DNA of 64,000 nucleotides. Source: Rikenella microfusus (GTDB taxonomy: Bacteria > Bacteroidota > Bacteroidia > Bacteroidales > VadinHA17). The position numbers and the translations under genes were made by a program. The notes beneath the pieces were generated by a model, which saw only the letters and a list, made by a program, of their open reading frames with translations, was not told where the DNA came from and ran no database searches. Shown here piece after piece: positions 1 through 9,164 of the stretch (position 1 is its first letter; each line of letters starts with the position of its first letter). Location of the stretch: positions 62,001-126,000 of the forward strand of contig DYKN01000001.1 of assembly GCA_020722575.1 (NCBI GenBank), given 5' to 3'.

Positions 1-274
1 CAGCTTTCAGTTCATCGAGTATAATATTGATAAAACTTTTTCTACCATCGGGAGTTGGGGTAGTTGGATAATAGAGAGGGTGGTTTATTCTTTCTCTCAG
101 ATCGATAACCCGGTAAATATATTTTGACCAGATCACGTCTGCTTCCCTGAGGAAAGGATAGTTAATTTTCGGATTATCAGGAATGGATTTCTGATAAATG
201 TCTTTAAAGGTCTGTGCATTTATCAGTGTACTGAGAAGCACAGCTGTTAATCCGGAAAGAATTATTCTCTTCAT
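1..274 (-). CDS. gldN: Type IX secretion ring protein GldN/PorN, N-terminal part (runs off left edge)
   Basis: Only the first 91 codons are present. The start codon lies at 274 and reads leftward; a Sec-type signal peptide of about 20 residues ends in a small residue followed by Gln. The mature start carries the family-typical stretch [19 protein letters not shown] and then NHPLYYP. GldN/PorN proteins form a periplasmic ring with the lipoprotein GldK/PorK under the outer membrane. The gene is last of the visible porP-gldK-gldL-gldM-gldN run, 33 bases after gldM, so co-transcription is likely. Identity rests on the N-terminal sequence plus gene order; the C-terminal half cannot be examined. 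Confidence 0.9.
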   Translation of the reverse strand, partial: MKRIILSGLTAVLLSTLINAQTFKDIYQKSIPDNPKINYPFLREADVIWSKYIYRVIDLRERINHPLYYPTTPTPDGRKSFINIILDELKA

Positions 275-307
275 TGCACACATATATTTATTAAATCTTT
301 AATTACA

Positions 308-1966
308 TTAATTTACGGTAATAATTATAGGTGCAAGATCCTGAGGTTTATTGTCAGGTCCCACAGCTTTGATATTTTCTATATAAAGTTTTTTACCTCT
401 TGTAAGTCCGTTTAGAATTTGTTTCTGTTCCGCAGTAATTCTATTATTTTTACTATCGCGGTATACGTCAAATCCTTTTTCCACTGTGGATATACGGAAT
501 TCAGTAATATTATATCTCAGGTCGAAATCGAATCCCTCAAGGTCGGCAAAGACAGCTTGCTGGGCAATAATGATATCTTTACTGAGGTTTGCATTGCCTG
601 TAACGTTAGCAAATTTGGCAACTGGTTTGGGAATGGATTTGACTCTGAACTCCATTGGGGCAAAGGTTTGAATTTTGCCACTTATTTCAGCCGATACTAT
701 AATCTGGGCATTTTGTCCAACAGTCTGGGGTCGCGCTTTCCAGTCGCCAGGGAAGTTTTCGCCCTTTGTATTTTTGACATGTCCTCTATCGATATTACCG
801 TTTTTCATTGTGGCTCTTATTTTGTCGGAACCGACTCCAGGAACTGAAATGTCTATCGGGTTATCAATGCCTGCATAAAGAACGTTCATTGCGGTTGGTG
901 AAATTACCACATTGGGTGCACCGACAGAGTAGGATTCTTTAAATGGGTAAGAGACCAGAGTGCCATCTGGAGCTTTCATGGTTATAAGGCCGCCCCATGT
1001 TTTCTGCCCCAGGCTTGAAGCCCTTACTTTATATACACCACGGCCTGCATCATCGATTGGAAGGGTGATATAGTTTCCAACCATCTCATATTTAACCGTA
1101 CCATCGGCATTAACAGTGGTTGTATAATCACCAACTGTTATTTGAGGTGTTTGTGTCGTGTCAACAGCAGTCAGAAATACCTCAGCCTCATAATCATTTC
1201 CTTGCATTACGTAAGTGGAAACAGGTTTGACAGTTGCAACCAGTTTATTAAATTTATACGATCTGGCTTCAATTTGTTCATAAAGAAAATTAAGCAGGTC
1301 AGTTTCTGCGTTTCTTACGTCAACCTGCATTTTTGAAAGGATGGTTATTACAGCTACCAGAGGCAGTGTCTGAAAGTTAAGGTTGACCCAGGGTTCTTTT
1401 TCACCGTCTTTATTTATGCCGTCGTCGGTATTGAAAATGTTTATGAGTGATTCTTCAATCGATTTATTTTTGCCCTCCAGCACTTCTCTTATCATATCAT
1501 CTCTGAAGTTAGAGATCATGTCTTTCAGATCATACCCTTTTCCGTTCTGATTTGCCCCAATGAGGATTTCTGAAGGGACATCTCTCTGATCGATTCTTTT
1601 AACTTCATCAATGATTATTTCTCTACCAACTACTGCTGGAGTGTCATCTCCTTCAGCGGTTTTGATGATTTCTATTTTCAGGTCCTGCAGGTAATCGAAC
1701 AATTCGTCAGAACGTTGTTTAACCATGTAGGCTTTGTCGCGTGCCGGGCCAGCTTTTACAGGGTTCTGGGCGGCTGCTCTGTCAAAAGTTTCATAAATTG
1801 TACTATTTTTTGCAGCATAGTTCTGAATTGTTTTTGTCAGACCTTTATCAACATTTTTAAATGCTTCTACGGCTTCTTTTGATACGTTCAGAGCGAGCAT
1901 AGCAGTAAGGACCAGGTACATCATACCGATCATTTTTTGCCGCGGAGAAAGCTTCTCATGAGCCAT
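308..1966 (-). CDS. gldM: Type IX secretion / gliding motor protein GldM/PorM
   Basis: 552 residues. The N-terminus MAHEKLSPRQKMIGMMYLVL is the hallmark of GldM: a short cytoplasmic lead followed by one transmembrane helix (about residues 12-30), then a long periplasmic part rich in beta segments. In the known family the helix packs against GldL to form the proton-driven motor, and the periplasmic domains reach across to the GldK/GldN ring. Length agrees with the family (about 510-550 residues). It sits 38 bases after gldL and 33 bases before gldN. Nothing unusual is seen. Confidence 0.96.
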   Translation of the reverse strand: MAHEKLSPRQKMIGMMYLVLTAMLALNVSKEAVEAFKNVDKGLTKTIQNYAAKNSTIYETFDRAAAQNPVKAGPARDKAYMVKQRSDELFDYLQDLKIEIIKTAEGDDTPAVVGREIIIDEVKRIDQRDVPSEILIGANQNGKGYDLKDMISNFRDDMIREVLEGKNKSIEESLINIFNTDDGINKDGEKEPWVNLNFQTLPLVAVITILSKMQVDVRNAETDLLNFLYEQIEARSYKFNKLVATVKPVSTYVMQGNDYEAEVFLTAVDTTQTPQITVGDYTTTVNADGTVKYEMVGNYITLPIDDAGRGVYKVRASSLGQKTWGGLITMKAPDGTLVSYPFKESYSVGAPNVVISPTAMNVLYAGIDNPIDISVPGVGSDKIRATMKNGNIDRGHVKNTKGENFPGDWKARPQTVGQNAQIIVSAEISGKIQTFAPMEFRVKSIPKPVAKFANVTGNANLSKDIIIAQQAVFADLEGFDFDLRYNITEFRISTVEKGFDVYRDSKNNRITAEQKQILNGLTRGKKLYIENIKAVGPDNKPQDLAPIIITVN

Positions 1967-2004
1967 TTTGCTTCAGTTAAATGGTTAATTAATTCAAAAA
2001 TAAA

Positions 2005-2892
2005 TTATTTAATATTCATTGCAGCCAGCATATTACCATATACATTATTGAGAGCCGAAAGATTTTCATTGAGTTTTGTTATTTGTTCACGATATTTTTT
2101 GGTATCCTCTGCTGAATCAGCAAGGTTTTTTGCAATTTGTTGAATTTCACTGAACAGGGTTTCAGATTGCTTAACGTGGTCGTTTGTACCTTTTAACTGA
2201 AGTTCATAAGCAGCGTTAAGGGCAGAGAGATTTTTATTAAGTGTTTCAAGTTGTTGCTGATAAGATTTTCCGCCCATTTCAATTACCGATAATGATTCTG
2301 AAATATTTTTGTAGTTAAGACCTGTTTCGTTGATGATTTTAGCAGTTGACTGATAAGATTCATTCAGTTTGCCCAGTGATTCATCGGCAGCTTTTATTGT
2401 TTCCACATATTTTTCAGAAACGGCTGCGACATCTACAGCAGCATTCATGTTGGCTGTTGCTTCGCTAATTTTTTTAAGTCCGACACCCAGGTTCTTGAAA
2501 AGTTCGGGAGTAATTTCAGCTTTTTCAAGCATTTCGTCAAATTTTGCAAGAGCTGCTGAACCTGCTCCACCGCCTCCTCCTGCAAGGCCTTTTCTCTGGA
2601 AATAGGGGTCATGCATTTTACCTCCAACTGGAATCTCCTCCCCCTCTTCAGGAATTCCTGCGAGTTCGGGATAGACCAGTGACCAGTCAATTTCCTCCCG
2701 AAGTGGTTCGAAGGCTGAGAAGAAGAAAATAATTGCCTCGGTACAAAGCCCTATTGTAAGCATTGTACCGGCGAATGGCCAGTGCTGTATTTTAAAAAGA
2801 GCACCGATAATAACTATAGAAGCACCGAAACCATATAGTTTTGCTAGAAGGTTCTTCCAACCGCTGCTTTGAACTAATTCTGCTAGGCTCAT
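2005..2892 (-). CDS. gldL: Type IX secretion / gliding motor protein GldL/PorL
   Basis: 295 residues. Two N-terminal transmembrane helices (about 20-34 and 43-61) are joined by the short loop KIQHWPFAG; the second helix carries a buried acidic residue, Glu52 in GLCTEAIIFF. That is the position type known to be needed for proton flow through the GldLM motor. The remainder is a cytoplasmic domain with long predicted coiled-coil stretches, such as repeated LNENLSALN-like segments near the C-terminus. Its length resembles P. gingivalis PorL (about 300) more than the shorter flavobacterial GldL. A glycine-rich linker lies near residue 105. It lies between gldK and gldM in the operon. Confidence 0.95.
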   Translation of the reverse strand: MSLAELVQSSGWKNLLAKLYGFGASIVIIGALFKIQHWPFAGTMLTIGLCTEAIIFFFSAFEPLREEIDWSLVYPELAGIPEEGEEIPVGGKMHDPYFQRKGLAGGGGGAGSAALAKFDEMLEKAEITPELFKNLGVGLKKISEATANMNAAVDVAAVSEKYVETIKAADESLGKLNESYQSTAKIINETGLNYKNISESLSVIEMGGKSYQQQLETLNKNLSALNAAYELQLKGTNDHVKQSETLFSEIQQIAKNLADSAEDTKKYREQITKLNENLSALNNVYGNMLAAMNIK

Positions 2893-2925
2893 ATAATTGT
2901 AATTTAATGTTGATTAATTCTGTTT

Positions 2926-4269
2926 TTATTTAACACCAATATAAGATCTTACATTACGGAATCCAATATATGGTTTTGTTGAATCCTGATATTCATAATC
3001 TCTTGAGCTGACCTGCAGGAAATAAGCTACATCTTTCCATGAGCCTCCTCTGACAACTTTTCGCTTCATTACTGGAGGGTCCTGTGGTCTGGCGTTATAT
3101 TCATAATTAGGGTTAAGATCGTGAGTAAAGATATAAGAAACGGGATGATAGGCAGTTGAAGTCCATTCTGATACATTTCCTGCCATATCATAAAGACCAT
3201 ATTCATTGGGTTCAAATGATCCTACTTTTGCAGCATAGACAGAACCGTCGTCAATATAATTACCTCTGAGAGGTTTAAAGTTAGCCAGGAAGCATCCTTT
3301 ATAGTTTCTTGTGTAAGGGCCTCCCCATGGATACATTTGCAGGTCGAGACCGCCTCTTGAAGCATATTCCCATTCAGCTTCCGTGGGAAGCCTGTATGCC
3401 TGTACATCAGGAATGCCTCTTTTGCGCAGGAAATTGTTCATATAATCGGTTCTCCATACACTGAAAGCTCTGGCCTGAACCCATGAGACCCCTACTACAG
3501 GGTAATCATCAAAGGAAGGATGCCAGAAATATATTGAAGTCTGCGGATCGTTGAGAGAATAGGTGAAATCCCTGATCCAGCAGAGAGTATCAGGGTACAC
3601 ATTAACTATGTCGTGAATAATAAATGCCGAACGGTCTGTAACCTGTTTGCTTACTCCTTTAAGGTCAAAGGCTTCGCCCTCATACTTTCCTGTTCCTGCC
3701 TCGTAATCCTGAATATAGGGAACACGAGCTGCCTGTTTGTAATCAACCCAGAAATATGAATAGTTAAGCCTTCTGACATCAATTTCTTTTCTTCCATTAA
3801 ATCTTTCCTGTGGAGGATAGTACATTTCTTCACGGATTTCCTGTACCTGTTCATCCCTGTCATCAATCTTTTCGTCCCAGTTAAGAACTTTAGGTTCCAA
3901 TACGTTCCCTTCCTTGTCGGTCATATAAAAATTTCTGCCTTCAATACCAGCTTCGGCAAGTTTTGTTCTGAATATAGAATCGCGTACATAATATACAAAT
4001 TGACGGTATTTGTTGTTCGTTATTTCAGTCTGATCCATCCAGAATGCTTCAACGGTTATTGTTTTTGACATTGTATTCTGTACATGAAAAGCATCTTCGT
4101 CACTCGGGCCCATTACGAAGCTTCCTGCAGGGATAAATGACATCTGATATGGTTCAGGTTCAAAAAACTTTTTTCTGCCTGGAACCCCGGTAAGCTCTCC
4201 GGTTGTAGAAGGACCACAGCTATTCAGAAGAATAATCAGGACCAGTGCAAAGAAAATTACCTTTTTCAT
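2926..4269 (-). CDS. gldK: Type IX secretion lipoprotein GldK/PorK (SUMF1/FGE fold)
   Basis: I place the start at the ATG at 4269 (447 residues) because it opens a clean lipoprotein signal with lipobox LLNSC (Cys18); an in-frame ATG at 4293 would add eight polar residues ahead of it. The mature protein has the formylglycine-generating-enzyme fold: PAGSFVMGP near the N-terminus, RLPTEAEWEYASRGG in the middle, then GNVSEWT, VVRGGSW and GFRNVRSY. In the C-terminal core the catalytic cysteines of true FGE enzymes are absent (VSSRDY), which fits a structural role. GldK/PorK joins GldN in the periplasmic ring. It lies 46 bases after porP and 33 before gldL. Confidence 0.95.
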   Translation of the reverse strand: MKKVIFFALVLIILLNSCGPSTTGELTGVPGRKKFFEPEPYQMSFIPAGSFVMGPSDEDAFHVQNTMSKTITVEAFWMDQTEITNNKYRQFVYYVRDSIFRTKLAEAGIEGRNFYMTDKEGNVLEPKVLNWDEKIDDRDEQVQEIREEMYYPPQERFNGRKEIDVRRLNYSYFWVDYKQAARVPYIQDYEAGTGKYEGEAFDLKGVSKQVTDRSAFIIHDIVNVYPDTLCWIRDFTYSLNDPQTSIYFWHPSFDDYPVVGVSWVQARAFSVWRTDYMNNFLRKRGIPDVQAYRLPTEAEWEYASRGGLDLQMYPWGGPYTRNYKGCFLANFKPLRGNYIDDGSVYAAKVGSFEPNEYGLYDMAGNVSEWTSTAYHPVSYIFTHDLNPNYEYNARPQDPPVMKRKVVRGGSWKDVAYFLQVSSRDYEYQDSTKPYIGFRNVRSYIGVK

Positions 4270-4315
4270 ATTCTGATTGATTTTAGAATGCAAGTAAGTA
4301 ATTTTTTATTAATAA

Positions 4316-5260
4316 TCATAAAAATCTAACACTTTTATACTTCATGGGGCTTTTCCCTAAACTAATATCAAAGCAGTAATTGACCATAAATTCATGTGAT
4401 CCACTTGAACTTTTGCGGATATCTGACAGAATAAAATCATACGAGTAACCTATTCTAATTCCGTTATAAAGTTCAAAACCCACGATACCTGTCAGGGCAT
4501 CACCGGCTCTGTAAGAAACGCCTCCCCATACTTTTTTATTGTATCTCACAAGAGTATTTATTGTAAATTGGACTATATGACCGTCACTCAAGGCAAAAAC
4601 AGATGGCAAAAGTTCAAAAGCGGGATTACCCAGGAGCAGGTTATACCCTGCAACGGCATAATAGTGCCTGCTAAGGTATGGTTCACCTTTGGTAAATTTA
4701 ATCTTAGGTTCATTGATATGTGCAAAGGAAATACCCGCATAATACCTGTCAGTACTGTAAAATGCACCTATTCCTGCGTCAAATGCAATATGACTTTCCT
4801 TGCTTTCTGGAATAAGCGGATCACCTGTAACAGGAGTATGCAAGTCACTTGAAGGTATTTGCCAGCTTGGATCGAGTGATTTATTGAGTATTCCTAATGA
4901 TAAACCCAATCCAAGTTTGCCATTTCCAATATTCAGATGATATGAATAAGATCCTGCCAGCTTAATATCTGAGTCAAAACCTGTTTTATCATTGCCTATA
5001 ACCAGTCCTACCCCATTTTCTGATCGAAAAAGCCTGAAAGGAGCATTTACGCTGAATAAAGTTGTTGATGGAGCTCCTTTGAAACCAATCCACTGTTCAC
5101 GTGCAAGAGCAGTCATACATATCATTCCTGATATACCGGCAGAACCCGGATTAAAAGCATGAATATTAAACATATACTGGCTCATAATGGGATCCTGCTG
5201 GCCCTTTAAGGTCGTTGCTGATATAGCTGCAATCAGAAACAATATATATAGTTTCTTCAT
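4316..5260 (-). CDS. porP: PorP/SprF family outer-membrane protein of the Type IX system
   Basis: 314 residues with a signal peptide (about 1-20, ending before QQDPIMSQYMFN) and the family opening SQYMFNIHAFNPGSAG, followed by an amphipathic beta-strand pattern expected for an outer-membrane barrel. Members of this family are required for T9SS function (PorP) or for secretion of individual cargo (SprF). The gene is first in the run leading into gldK, 46 bases upstream, with a -7 box about 20 bases before its start. Position next to gldK favours the PorP role over a cargo-specific SprF paralogue, but sequence alone cannot separate the two. Confidence 0.87.
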   Translation of the reverse strand: MKKLYILFLIAAISATTLKGQQDPIMSQYMFNIHAFNPGSAGISGMICMTALAREQWIGFKGAPSTTLFSVNAPFRLFRSENGVGLVIGNDKTGFDSDIKLAGSYSYHLNIGNGKLGLGLSLGILNKSLDPSWQIPSSDLHTPVTGDPLIPESKESHIAFDAGIGAFYSTDRYYAGISFAHINEPKIKFTKGEPYLSRHYYAVAGYNLLLGNPAFELLPSVFALSDGHIVQFTINTLVRYNKKVWGGVSYRAGDALTGIVGFELYNGIRIGYSYDFILSDIRKSSSGSHEFMVNYCFDISLGKSPMKYKSVRFL

Positions 5261-5282
5261 ATTTTCAAGCTCTGAAAGCTAA

Positions 5283-5290
5283 CAAAAGTA
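5283..5290 (-). promoter_or_regulatory. Candidate -7 element for the porP-gldKLMN operon
   Basis: On the minus strand the octamer TACTTTTG matches the Bacteroidota -7 consensus TAnnTTTG and lies 22 bases upstream of the porP start. I found no convincing TTTG/TTG -33 element at 17-23 bases, so this is a pattern match only. Confidence 0.4.
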
Positions 5291-5426
5291 GTAAAATTAA
5301 ATAAAATTCTTTTTAGGTTCCAAATTAAGTATAATTTATTTTTGTAATTTCTATTACTTTTGATGAATATATACTTACTTAATACGTGACGAATGTCAAA
5401 ATGTTATAGATAAATGGTAAAAATTT

Positions 5427-6593
5427 TTACGAAATTTTTTCAAAGGCCCTGAGCCAACGAACGGGTACCTCATTACGGTTTGCTGTAAGATAGTCATCAT
5501 ATGAGCATGAAACATATTTGGTTTTGTTGTTCTGGCTTTTCATTTCAAACCACCATCTTTCAGTTGAATTGCTTTTAATAAAAACAAGATCTTCATCCAA
5601 TCCGCTGACCTTTACATGATATCTTGTAAAATGTCCTGTTTCTCCTGCTGATAGAAGTTTCTTTTCATCAAGTTTCTGTCCGAACCCTTCGAGGAAATAC
5701 CAGAGAATCTGGGCGGCAAGGCTTGATGTCTGGGAATTTCTGTCAAGAAGTGGGTTAATTTCAAAAAGGCCAAATATTTTCATTGAATCTGAAATACCTG
5801 CATATCTTGCAATAAGACATATTTCTTCGCCATAAAATCCGTTTGGTGATGTGTTTATTGTACCGGGAGCATCTGATTGTCTGACGCATGAGATATCTAT
5901 GATTGCTACATCAGTATCTCTCAGCAAGGGTTCAGTGAGGTGAATTGATGCCCGTGCATCACCAAGGCGAATCAGGTCAGCCTTCCGTTTTTCCAGTCGG
6001 TTTATTGCCTGAAAGTCATTAAGATATATTTGGTAGCCAATATTGGAAAAATGGTTTAGATAATTTCCGGGGTTGTAAATAATCCTGTTAAGGTAACTGA
6101 ATGAGTCGATTTCGTTCTTTCCGGGTTGAAAATCTATTCTTGAATCTATTGATGCAAGTGAATAGTGTATTTTAAGTTTCGTAAAGCAGTTGTCAATTGA
6201 GCCGATTAGTGAACTATTTCCTCCGATAATAACAGGAAAAATATTTGATTTGATAAGAAAAGACAATATTTCTGAGAGGCCTATCAGGGTATCCTGAAAG
6301 GTTTCTCCTTTTTTCATATTACCAAGGTCAATTATTTTAAGTTTTCCGGGAACTCTTGAAAGCATGTATAGTTGATGGCGGATAGCCTCAGGGCCCTTTT
6401 CGCATCCAATGTTGGGTGAATTTCTCTCTTCAGGAACACCAAGGATTGCAATCCTGAATTTTTCAGGATCCTGTATTGGATTATTTTCGGTGTGAATAAA
6501 AATATTATGTGAAAAGCGAGCAGGACCGGAAATAAAATCGTAATCTGGCTTTTCTATGCTTACAGGATCAAAATAATCATTTAGATTTATCAT
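5427..6593 (-). CDS. Degenerate arginase/formimidoylglutamase-fold protein coupled to topA
   Basis: 388 residues with the ureohydrolase layout, but most metal-binding motifs are altered. The GG(D/N)H motif reads GGNSS (124-128; His replaced by Ser127). DxHxD reads DSRID (150-154; His replaced by Arg152, both Asp kept). SxDxD reads IIDIS (231-235; first Asp kept, second replaced by Ser235). The following APGT and a late Glu in FGLFEINP remain. Such a site should not hold the dinuclear Mn cluster normally, so hydrolase activity is doubtful although databases often call such proteins formimidoylglutamase. The start ATG overlaps the topA stop (ATGA at 6590-6593), indicating translational coupling. 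About 80 residues extend past the usual arginase core. Function unknown. Confidence 0.75.
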   Translation of the reverse strand: MINLNDYFDPVSIEKPDYDFISGPARFSHNIFIHTENNPIQDPEKFRIAILGVPEERNSPNIGCEKGPEAIRHQLYMLSRVPGKLKIIDLGNMKKGETFQDTLIGLSEILSFLIKSNIFPVIIGGNSSLIGSIDNCFTKLKIHYSLASIDSRIDFQPGKNEIDSFSYLNRIIYNPGNYLNHFSNIGYQIYLNDFQAINRLEKRKADLIRLGDARASIHLTEPLLRDTDVAIIDISCVRQSDAPGTINTSPNGFYGEEICLIARYAGISDSMKIFGLFEINPLLDRNSQTSSLAAQILWYFLEGFGQKLDEKKLLSAGETGHFTRYHVKVSGLDEDLVFIKSNSTERWWFEMKSQNNKTKYVSCSYDDYLTANRNEVPVRWLRAFEKIS

Positions 6594-8890
6594 TTCTGAT
6601 TCTTTTTTGATTTATTTTCGATGATCTTTAAACAATCATCTTCAGAAAGAGATTCGGGGTTTGTTCCTTTGGGAATTTTGTAGTTCTCTCCCTGGTAACT
6701 GATATAGGGTCCGTATCTTCCGTTAAGGATTTTTATTTCTCCAATTTCCTTGATTACTTTCTTTTTGTCGGTATCATTCTTTTCCTTAATTATTTCAATT
6801 GCTCTTTCGAGGTTGATCAGGTAAGGATCATCGTTATTTTTGTTGATAGAATAGAATTTATTTCGGTATTTCAGGTATGGGCCGAACCGACCTGCGCCAA
6901 CAATGATCTCTTCTCCCTCAAAAGTGCCAAGAGAGCGGGGTAAGGAGAACAGTTTGACAGCATCTTCAAGAGTAATTGTCTCAATAAGCTGTCCTTTCTG
7001 AAGACTGGCAAAGCTCGGTTTTTCATTTTTTCCCGGGTCACCAGCCTGTACAACAGGTCCGTACCGGCTCATTTTAACCATTATAGTTTCACCTGTTACG
7101 GGATGTTTACCCAGAATCCTTGCACCTGTTGTTCTGGCCTTTTTCTCGAGTGTTTTTTCAACTGTTTTATGAAACGGGGAATAGAAGCTGGCTAGCATTT
7201 TATTACATTCCAGTTCACCGGCAGCAATATGGTCGAACTGTTCTTCAACTCCTGCGGTAAAATTATAATCGACTATTTCTGAAAAATTATCAAGAAGGAA
7301 ATCATTAACAATTATTCCGATATCCTTGGGGAAAAGTTTTGCCTTCTCTTTTCCTGCTGTTTCTGTTTTAATAAATCTGGATAGTTTGCCACCTGCGAGT
7401 TCAATTATCCTTAGATTTCGCTTTTCCCCCGGCCGGTCTTCCCTTGCTACATAGCCTCTCTGCTGAATAGTTGATATTATCGGGGCATAAGTTGAAGGAC
7501 GACCAATACCGAGTTCTTCAAGTTTTTTTACCAGACTTGCCTCAGTGTATCGTGGTGGAGGATTTGTATATTTTTCATGCGCGGTAATTTTATCATATTG
7601 TAATTTCATTCCTGCCTTTACAGGTGGGAGGATGGCTTTTTCATCGTCCTGTGGTTCAAGGTCAGCTGATTCGGAATATAGTTTCAGAAAACCATCGAAG
7701 AGAATGACTTCTCCGGTTGATGTAAAAGTTACTGTGGAATTATTCATTCCTATTGTGACGTTGGTTTTTTCTATCAGGGCGTCTGCCATCTGGGAAGCAA
7801 CAGATCTTTTCCATATAAGTTCATAAAGATTTTTTTCTGCCTGAGTACCTGTGATAGATGATTTTTCTGGATATGAAGGTCTTATTGCTTCGTGAGCTTC
7901 CTGGGCACCTTTTGAAGTTGTTCGATACTGTCGTGTCCTGGTGTATTTTTCACCAAATTTTTCAGTAATTACTTCCTTTATTTTTATCAGAGCAAATTTT
8001 GAAAGGTTTGTAGAATCGGTTCTCATATAGGTAATTTTGCCTTCTTCATAAAGTTTCTGGGCAATTGCCATTGTCCGGGAGACTGAGAATCCGAGTTTGC
8101 GGTATGCTTCCTGCTGGAGGGTGGATGTTGTGAATGGTGGTGCAGGTGATCTTGTTCCTGGTTTTACGGAAATATTCTTAACTTCAAAATCAGCATTCCT
8201 GCATATTTCAAGGAATTTTTCAGCCTCGGCCTCAGTATGGAATTTAGCCGAGGCTTCAGCCTTAAGAAAAGATTGTCCTTGTTCCATTCCGACAACTTTG
8301 AATATGCCGGTTATCTTAAAAGACGATTCAGGCTTGAAATTAATTATCTCGCGCTCCCTTTCGACAATCAGTCTGACTGCAACTGATTGTACTCTTCCCG
8401 CGGAGAGTGCCGGCTGAACTTTTTTCCATAATACAGGTGAAATTTCAAAACCAACAAGACGATCAAGAACCCTTCTGGCTTGCTGTGCATTGACGAGATT
8501 CATGTCAACCGTCCTTGGGTTTTTAATAGCTTCTTCTATAGCACTTTTGGTGATCTCATGAAATACAATTCGTTTTGTTTTACTGGGATCAAGGTTTAAT
8601 ACTTCAATGAGATGCCAGGCGATGGCTTCACCCTCTCTGTCCTCATCAGATGCAATCCAGATTGTTTTTGCTTCTGATGCAGCTTTACGGAGTTCATTTA
8701 CAATCTTTACTTTATCTCTCGGAATTTCATAATTGGGTATAAATCCTCCTTCAATGTCAATGCCAAGGTTTTTCTTGGTAAGATCTCTTATATGCCCGAA
8801 ACTGGACACAACCTTGAAATCTTTTCCCAGAAACTTCTCAATTGTTCTGGCCTTGGCTGGTGACTCAACTATTACAAGATTTTCTATCAT
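6590..8890 (-). CDS. topA: DNA topoisomerase I (type IA)
   Basis: 766 residues. The Toprim domain opens with LVIVESPAKA (Glu9) and has the acidic triad SDEDREGEA (Asp82, Asp84, Glu86). The strand-passage core holds the catalytic tyrosine Tyr288 in KITYMRTDST, followed by GIGRPSTYA. The C-terminal part has glycine-rich TopA repeats (GRFGPYLKY, GRYGPYISY) with no CxxC zinc ribbons, unlike E. coli TopA. The enzyme relaxes negative supercoils ahead of and behind polymerases. It heads a two-gene unit with the arginase-fold gene. The start agrees with the conserved N-terminus. Confidence 0.97.
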   Translation of the reverse strand: MIENLVIVESPAKARTIEKFLGKDFKVVSSFGHIRDLTKKNLGIDIEGGFIPNYEIPRDKVKIVNELRKAASEAKTIWIASDEDREGEAIAWHLIEVLNLDPSKTKRIVFHEITKSAIEEAIKNPRTVDMNLVNAQQARRVLDRLVGFEISPVLWKKVQPALSAGRVQSVAVRLIVEREREIINFKPESSFKITGIFKVVGMEQGQSFLKAEASAKFHTEAEAEKFLEICRNADFEVKNISVKPGTRSPAPPFTTSTLQQEAYRKLGFSVSRTMAIAQKLYEEGKITYMRTDSTNLSKFALIKIKEVITEKFGEKYTRTRQYRTTSKGAQEAHEAIRPSYPEKSSITGTQAEKNLYELIWKRSVASQMADALIEKTNVTIGMNNSTVTFTSTGEVILFDGFLKLYSESADLEPQDDEKAILPPVKAGMKLQYDKITAHEKYTNPPPRYTEASLVKKLEELGIGRPSTYAPIISTIQQRGYVAREDRPGEKRNLRIIELAGGKLSRFIKTETAGKEKAKLFPKDIGIIVNDFLLDNFSEIVDYNFTAGVEEQFDHIAAGELECNKMLASFYSPFHKTVEKTLEKKARTTGARILGKHPVTGETIMVKMSRYGPVVQAGDPGKNEKPSFASLQKGQLIETITLEDAVKLFSLPRSLGTFEGEEIIVGAGRFGPYLKYRNKFYSINKNNDDPYLINLERAIEIIKEKNDTDKKKVIKEIGEIKILNGRYGPYISYQGENYKIPKGTNPESLSEDDCLKIIENKSKKNQK

Positions 8891-9128
8891 GAAAACTGAA
8901 AATTATTTTTTCCTAAAAAGTGACAAAGTAAATCATTTCATTATCAAACTTCAAAATTTATAAGTTTATTTCAGTAAGTAATATGTATTATAGTGATTTA
9001 AAAATTTATTTCAATTTCATTTCAGCAAGCCGGGGATAGTTAAAGAGATACGTTGTAAAGATAAAAATTTTTAAATATTACCGGGGTTATGTTGTTTAAA
9101 TAAAACATCAGGATAACTTTATTATTGT

Positions 9129-9136
9129 TATTTTTG
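9129..9136 (+). promoter_or_regulatory. Candidate -7 element for the penicillin-binding protein gene
   Basis: TATTTTTG matches TAnnTTTG and ends 28 bases before the ATG at 9165. It lies in the 274-base divergent gap between topA (minus) and this gene (plus), which otherwise shows only AT-rich sequence. No clear -33 element. Confidence 0.35.
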
Positions 9137-9164
9137 ACGCGTAAGAAAACTTAAATAAGACGGG

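Noticed and set aside
419..847. Open frames antisense to gldM and similar antisense frames elsewhere
   Set aside because: They lie opposite strongly conserved genes, have no recognisable domains and are explained as shadows.
5427..6593. Functional formimidoylglutamase (hutG)
   Set aside because: Metal-binding His and Asp positions are substituted and no other histidine-degradation genes are present.
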